Positions 5,727 through 7,204 of a stretch of DNA of 7,204 bases are shown here, one piece after another. The position numbers were made by a program, and so were the translations under genes. The stretch spans positions 1 through 7,204 of the forward strand of contig CANRMU010000047.1 of assembly GCA_947631895.1 (NCBI GenBank), given 5' to 3'. The notes beneath the pieces were generated by a model. That model ran no database searches. It was not told where the DNA came from and was given only the letters and a program-made list of their open reading frames with translations. Every line of letters begins with the position of its first letter. Positions within the stretch are counted from its first letter, which is position 1. Source of the stretch: an uncultured Bacilli bacterium (GTDB taxonomy: Bacteria > Bacillota_I > Bacilli_A > RF39 > UBA660).

Positions 5727-5831
5727 CATATTTCTAATAATTTTATAAAATTGTACACATTTACATCATATACCCCCACAAAAATTTGAATATTTGCTTA
5801 CTATTTGAGAAAATAATGTTGGTGATGTGAA

Positions 5832-6263
5832 ATGTTTCCGCGTTTAAAAGAATTAAGAAACTATGAAGGGTATACTCAAAAAGATATATCAGAATTATTA
5901 CAAGTTCAAAGAGCAACTTATGCAGGTTGGGAATGTGGTAAGGATATTATTCCATTAAAAAGATTATATATGTTAGCTAATCATTATCAAGTTAATATGG
6001 ATTATATGCTTGGCATATCTGATAAACAAGAAAAGGTTAAAGTTAAAGATTTAGTTGATTATCAGTTAGTTGCGGACAATTTTAAAAAGTTCCGTAAAGA
6101 ACATAAATTAACTCAAAAACAAATAGCTGATACTTTGCAAACAACCCAATCAAATATTCATAAATATGAAACTGGAAAATGTTTAATTACAACTATGTAT
6201 GCTGTTGAATTTGCTAAAAATTATAATTGTTCACTTGATATGCTATTCAATCGTAAAAGATAA
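5832..6263 (+). CDS. Tandem double-XRE helix-turn-helix protein, 143 residues
   Basis: Two complete Cro/C1-type HTH domains occupy the whole protein. The first is at about residues 4-61 (LKELRNYEGYTQKDISELL, RATYAGWECGK, DYMLG) and the second at about 84-139 (FRKEHKLTQKQIADTLQ, TQSNIHKYETGK, DMLF). A charged linker of about 22 residues joins them. Both carry the T-Q-K-x-I-(S/A) helix 2 and a recognisable recognition helix, so one chain could bind a direct or inverted double site without dimerising. No effector or protease domain is seen. ATG 5832 has GGTGAT at 5821-5826 with a 5-base spacer. The gene is divergent from spoIVA across 149 bases. I found no clean sigma-A promoter there. The stop codon lies inside the stem of its own terminator. 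A role in controlling spoIVA is possible from position only. Confidence 0.85.
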   Translation: MFPRLKELRNYEGYTQKDISELLQVQRATYAGWECGKDIIPLKRLYMLANHYQVNMDYMLGISDKQEKVKVKDLVDYQLVADNFKKFRKEHKLTQKQIADTLQTTQSNIHKYETGKCLITTMYAVEFAKNYNCSLDMLFNRKR

Positions 6264-6289
6264 AAGGGTCTAAAACTTTATCTTTTTTT
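6255..6289 (+). terminator. Rho-independent terminator of the double-XRE gene
   Basis: AAAAGATAAA (6255-6264) pairs perfectly with TTTATCTTTT (6277-6286) across a 12-base loop, with seven T residues at 6283-6289. The stop codon TAA (6261-6263) is part of the left arm. Confidence 0.78.
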
Positions 6290-6328
6290 AACATTTTTAG
6301 TAGATTTTCTTAAAAAATTAAAAAAAAT

Positions 6329-6356
6329 TTGACATTTTGTAAAAAAAGTATATAAT
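6329..6356 (+). promoter_or_regulatory. Consensus sigma-A promoter of the XRE-HRDC gene
   Basis: TTGACA (6329-6334) and TATAAT (6351-6356) both match consensus exactly and are separated by 16 bases. Transcription would start near 6363, giving a leader of about 20 bases up to the ATG at 6383, with GAGGGGAG at 6371-6378 as ribosome-binding site. Confidence 0.9.
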
Positions 6357-6382
6357 ACCCATCTAAGAAAGAGGGGAGTTAT

Positions 6383-7126
6383 ATGTTAATTATTAAAATG
6401 ATTAAAAGAATAACAAATTTAAATCAAAATGAATTAGCTGAATTTTTAGGAGTATCAAGAGCATCCATTAACTTATGGGAAAATACTGATGGTAAAATGA
6501 GTACTTATGTAAAAAATACTATATCAGAAAAATTTAATATACCTTTTGAATTATTAGATGATGAAATAAATAATGATTTAGAAAAGTGTAAAAAATTGTA
6601 TTCATATCTAAGTACAAAATGGTATGAAATGAATAAAACCAAAGTATTAAATGATGAAGATATTTTAAATAAAGTTGAATTTGAAATAAATAAAGAAAAC
6701 TTTAAAAAAGAAATTACTGATTATGAAGTAATGGAGGCTTTAACAAATGGATATAATCCTTATACTGGTGAAGTTTTTCCGGATGATCATATTTTAAATG
6801 ATAATAATATTAAAAAAATTTTAACAGATATAAAATTAAAAAATTTTAAATATGAAATATCTTATAATGATTTAACACCAATAGAAAAACAAACTTTTAA
6901 TGAATTAAAAAAATGGCGCAAAGAAATGGCTTATAAAGAAGGTTTCTTTAGTGCATATATGGTTTTTACTAATAAAGAGTTAATAAATATTGTAACAGCT
7001 AATGTTAATAATAAAGAAGATTTATTAAAGGTTAAAGGTATTGCTCAAATAAAATATGCTAAGTATGGAAATGATTTATTTAATATTTTAAATAATCAAA
7101 AGTATAATTATGTAAAAGTGGTTTAA
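6383..7126 (+). CDS. XRE helix-turn-helix and HRDC domain fusion protein, 247 residues
   Basis: The N-terminus (about residues 5-58) is an XRE-type HTH: NLNQNELAEFLGVSRASINLWEN is a typical helix 2-turn-helix 3. Residues 60-115 are charged and helical. NGYNPYTGEVFPDD (122-135) is a distinct N-P-x-T-G-E motif that I associate with linkers next to HRDC or helicase modules, but whose role I cannot state. Residues about 172-237 (ELKKWRKEMAYKEG, then FTNKELINIV, LLKVKGIAQIKYAKYG) read as an HRDC domain, the helicase-and-RNaseD C-terminal nucleic-acid-binding fold. No helicase or nuclease motifs are present. The product therefore joins a sequence-specific DNA-binding head to a structure-binding tail. 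A perfect consensus promoter suggests strong, constitutive transcription unless repressed. It stands alone between two terminators. The function is unknown; the domain calls are fairly secure. Confidence 0.78.
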   Translation: MLIIKMIKRITNLNQNELAEFLGVSRASINLWENTDGKMSTYVKNTISEKFNIPFELLDDEINNDLEKCKKLYSYLSTKWYEMNKTKVLNDEDILNKVEFEINKENFKKEITDYEVMEALTNGYNPYTGEVFPDDHILNDNNIKKILTDIKLKNFKYEISYNDLTPIEKQTFNELKKWRKEMAYKEGFFSAYMVFTNKELINIVTANVNNKEDLLKVKGIAQIKYAKYGNDLFNILNNQKYNYVKVV

Positions 7127-7141
7127 AACAATCACTTTTTT
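7114..7141 (+). terminator. Rho-independent terminator of the XRE-HRDC gene
   Basis: AAAAGTGGTT (7114-7123) pairs with AATCACTTTT (7130-7139), with one G-T wobble, around a 6-base loop that holds the stop codon. A T6 run occupies 7136-7141. It ends two bases before the -35 box of the next promoter. Confidence 0.75.
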
Positions 7142-7142
7142 A

Positions 7143-7173
7143 TTGACGCAGGGGGGGGGTCAAGGTTTATAAT
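7143..7173 (+). promoter_or_regulatory. Promoter with a poly-G spacer (probable phase-variable promoter)
   Basis: TTGACG (7143-7148) and TATAAT (7168-7173) form a near-consensus sigma-A promoter, but the spacer is 19 bases, two longer than optimal, and nine of them are an uninterrupted G run. Loss of one or two G residues would bring the spacer to 18 or 17. Transcription would start near 7180, followed by AGGTGAT (7187-7193) and ATG 7197. Confidence 0.8.
7151..7159 (+). repeat. G9 homopolymer tract
   Basis: Nine consecutive G residues stand in a strongly AT-rich genome region; the next longest G run in the window is five (3658-3662). The tract is flanked by a short inverted repeat, TTGAC (7143-7147) and GTCAA (7159-7163). 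Such tracts are prone to slipped-strand length change. Confidence 0.9.
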
Positions 7174-7196
7174 AGCTTTATAGAATAGGTGATTTT

Positions 7197-7204
7197 ATGA
7201 AGCT
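7197..7204 (+). CDS. Start of a gene running off the window
   Basis: Only ATG AAG CT is visible. The start is supported by AGGTGAT at 7187-7193 with a 3-base gap (10 bases from the first base of the SD to the ATG) and by the poly-G promoter just upstream. The Met-Lys beginning is common in secreted proteins but says nothing firm. The product cannot be told from this window. Confidence 0.6.

Noticed and set aside
7151..7159. G-quadruplex
   Set aside because: A single G run cannot form an intramolecular quadruplex; slippage in the promoter spacer explains the position better.
7151..7159. Sequencing or assembly error as sole explanation of the G run
   Set aside because: The exact length may be wrong, but the tract lies between well-formed -35 and -10 boxes, which an error would not produce; length should still be verified in reads.
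1..7204. CRISPR arrays, tRNA or rRNA genes, riboswitches
   Set aside because: I saw no regularly spaced direct repeats, cloverleaf pattern or recognisable aptamer core on either strand.

Overview
The window is very AT-rich, with short intergenic gaps, AGGAGG/GGTGAT-type ribosome-binding sites and terminators that overlap stop codons. It encodes Der, HU and the sporulation proteins SpoIVA and (probably) SpoVIF. This points to a low-GC Firmicute of the class Bacilli, most likely an endospore-forming or sporulation-derived gut lineage (Erysipelotrichales/RF39-like). That placement is inferred from gene content and composition, not from a search.

Layout. Positions 1-849 hold the 3' part of a SUMF1/C-type-lectin-fold protein. 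Its last ~130 bases are suddenly GC-rich and look like the variable region of a diversity-generating retroelement (DGR) target. A UPF0316 membrane protein (901-1395) and the ribosome-assembly GTPase Der (1450-2760) follow on the + strand. Der ends in a bidirectional terminator shared with a convergent XRE regulator (2782-3048, -). That regulator is divergent from a second small XRE gene (3170-3379, +) across a 121-bp region with nested inverted repeats. The second XRE gene is followed, across a perfect hairpin that buries the ribosome-binding site, by a probable spoVIF (3401-3643). HU (3808-4080) and SpoIVA (4204-5682) lie on the - strand in the spoIVA-then-hbs order known from Bacillus. Divergent from spoIVA is a tandem double-XRE protein (5832-6263). 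After it comes an XRE-HRDC fusion protein (6383-7126) with a textbook promoter. The window ends with the first codons of another gene at 7197.

How it fits together. The core is a housekeeping and sporulation block (der, spoIVA, hup, spoVIF) interleaved with four genes that carry five XRE-type DNA-binding domains. The strongest unusual signals are: (a) a G9 homopolymer sitting exactly in the spacer between a -35 and a -10 upstream of the last gene, the layout of a slipped-strand phase-variable promoter; (b) the DGR-like variable region at the left edge; (c) the SD-sequestering hairpin before spoVIF that contains the upstream gene's stop codon; (d) the nested dyads between the two divergent XRE genes; and (e) the XRE-HRDC fusion. 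No reverse transcriptase, template repeat, transposase, tRNA, rRNA or CRISPR array is visible. The gene-free stretches are all shorter than about 170 bases; the regulatory elements and repeats I could make out in them are listed individually.
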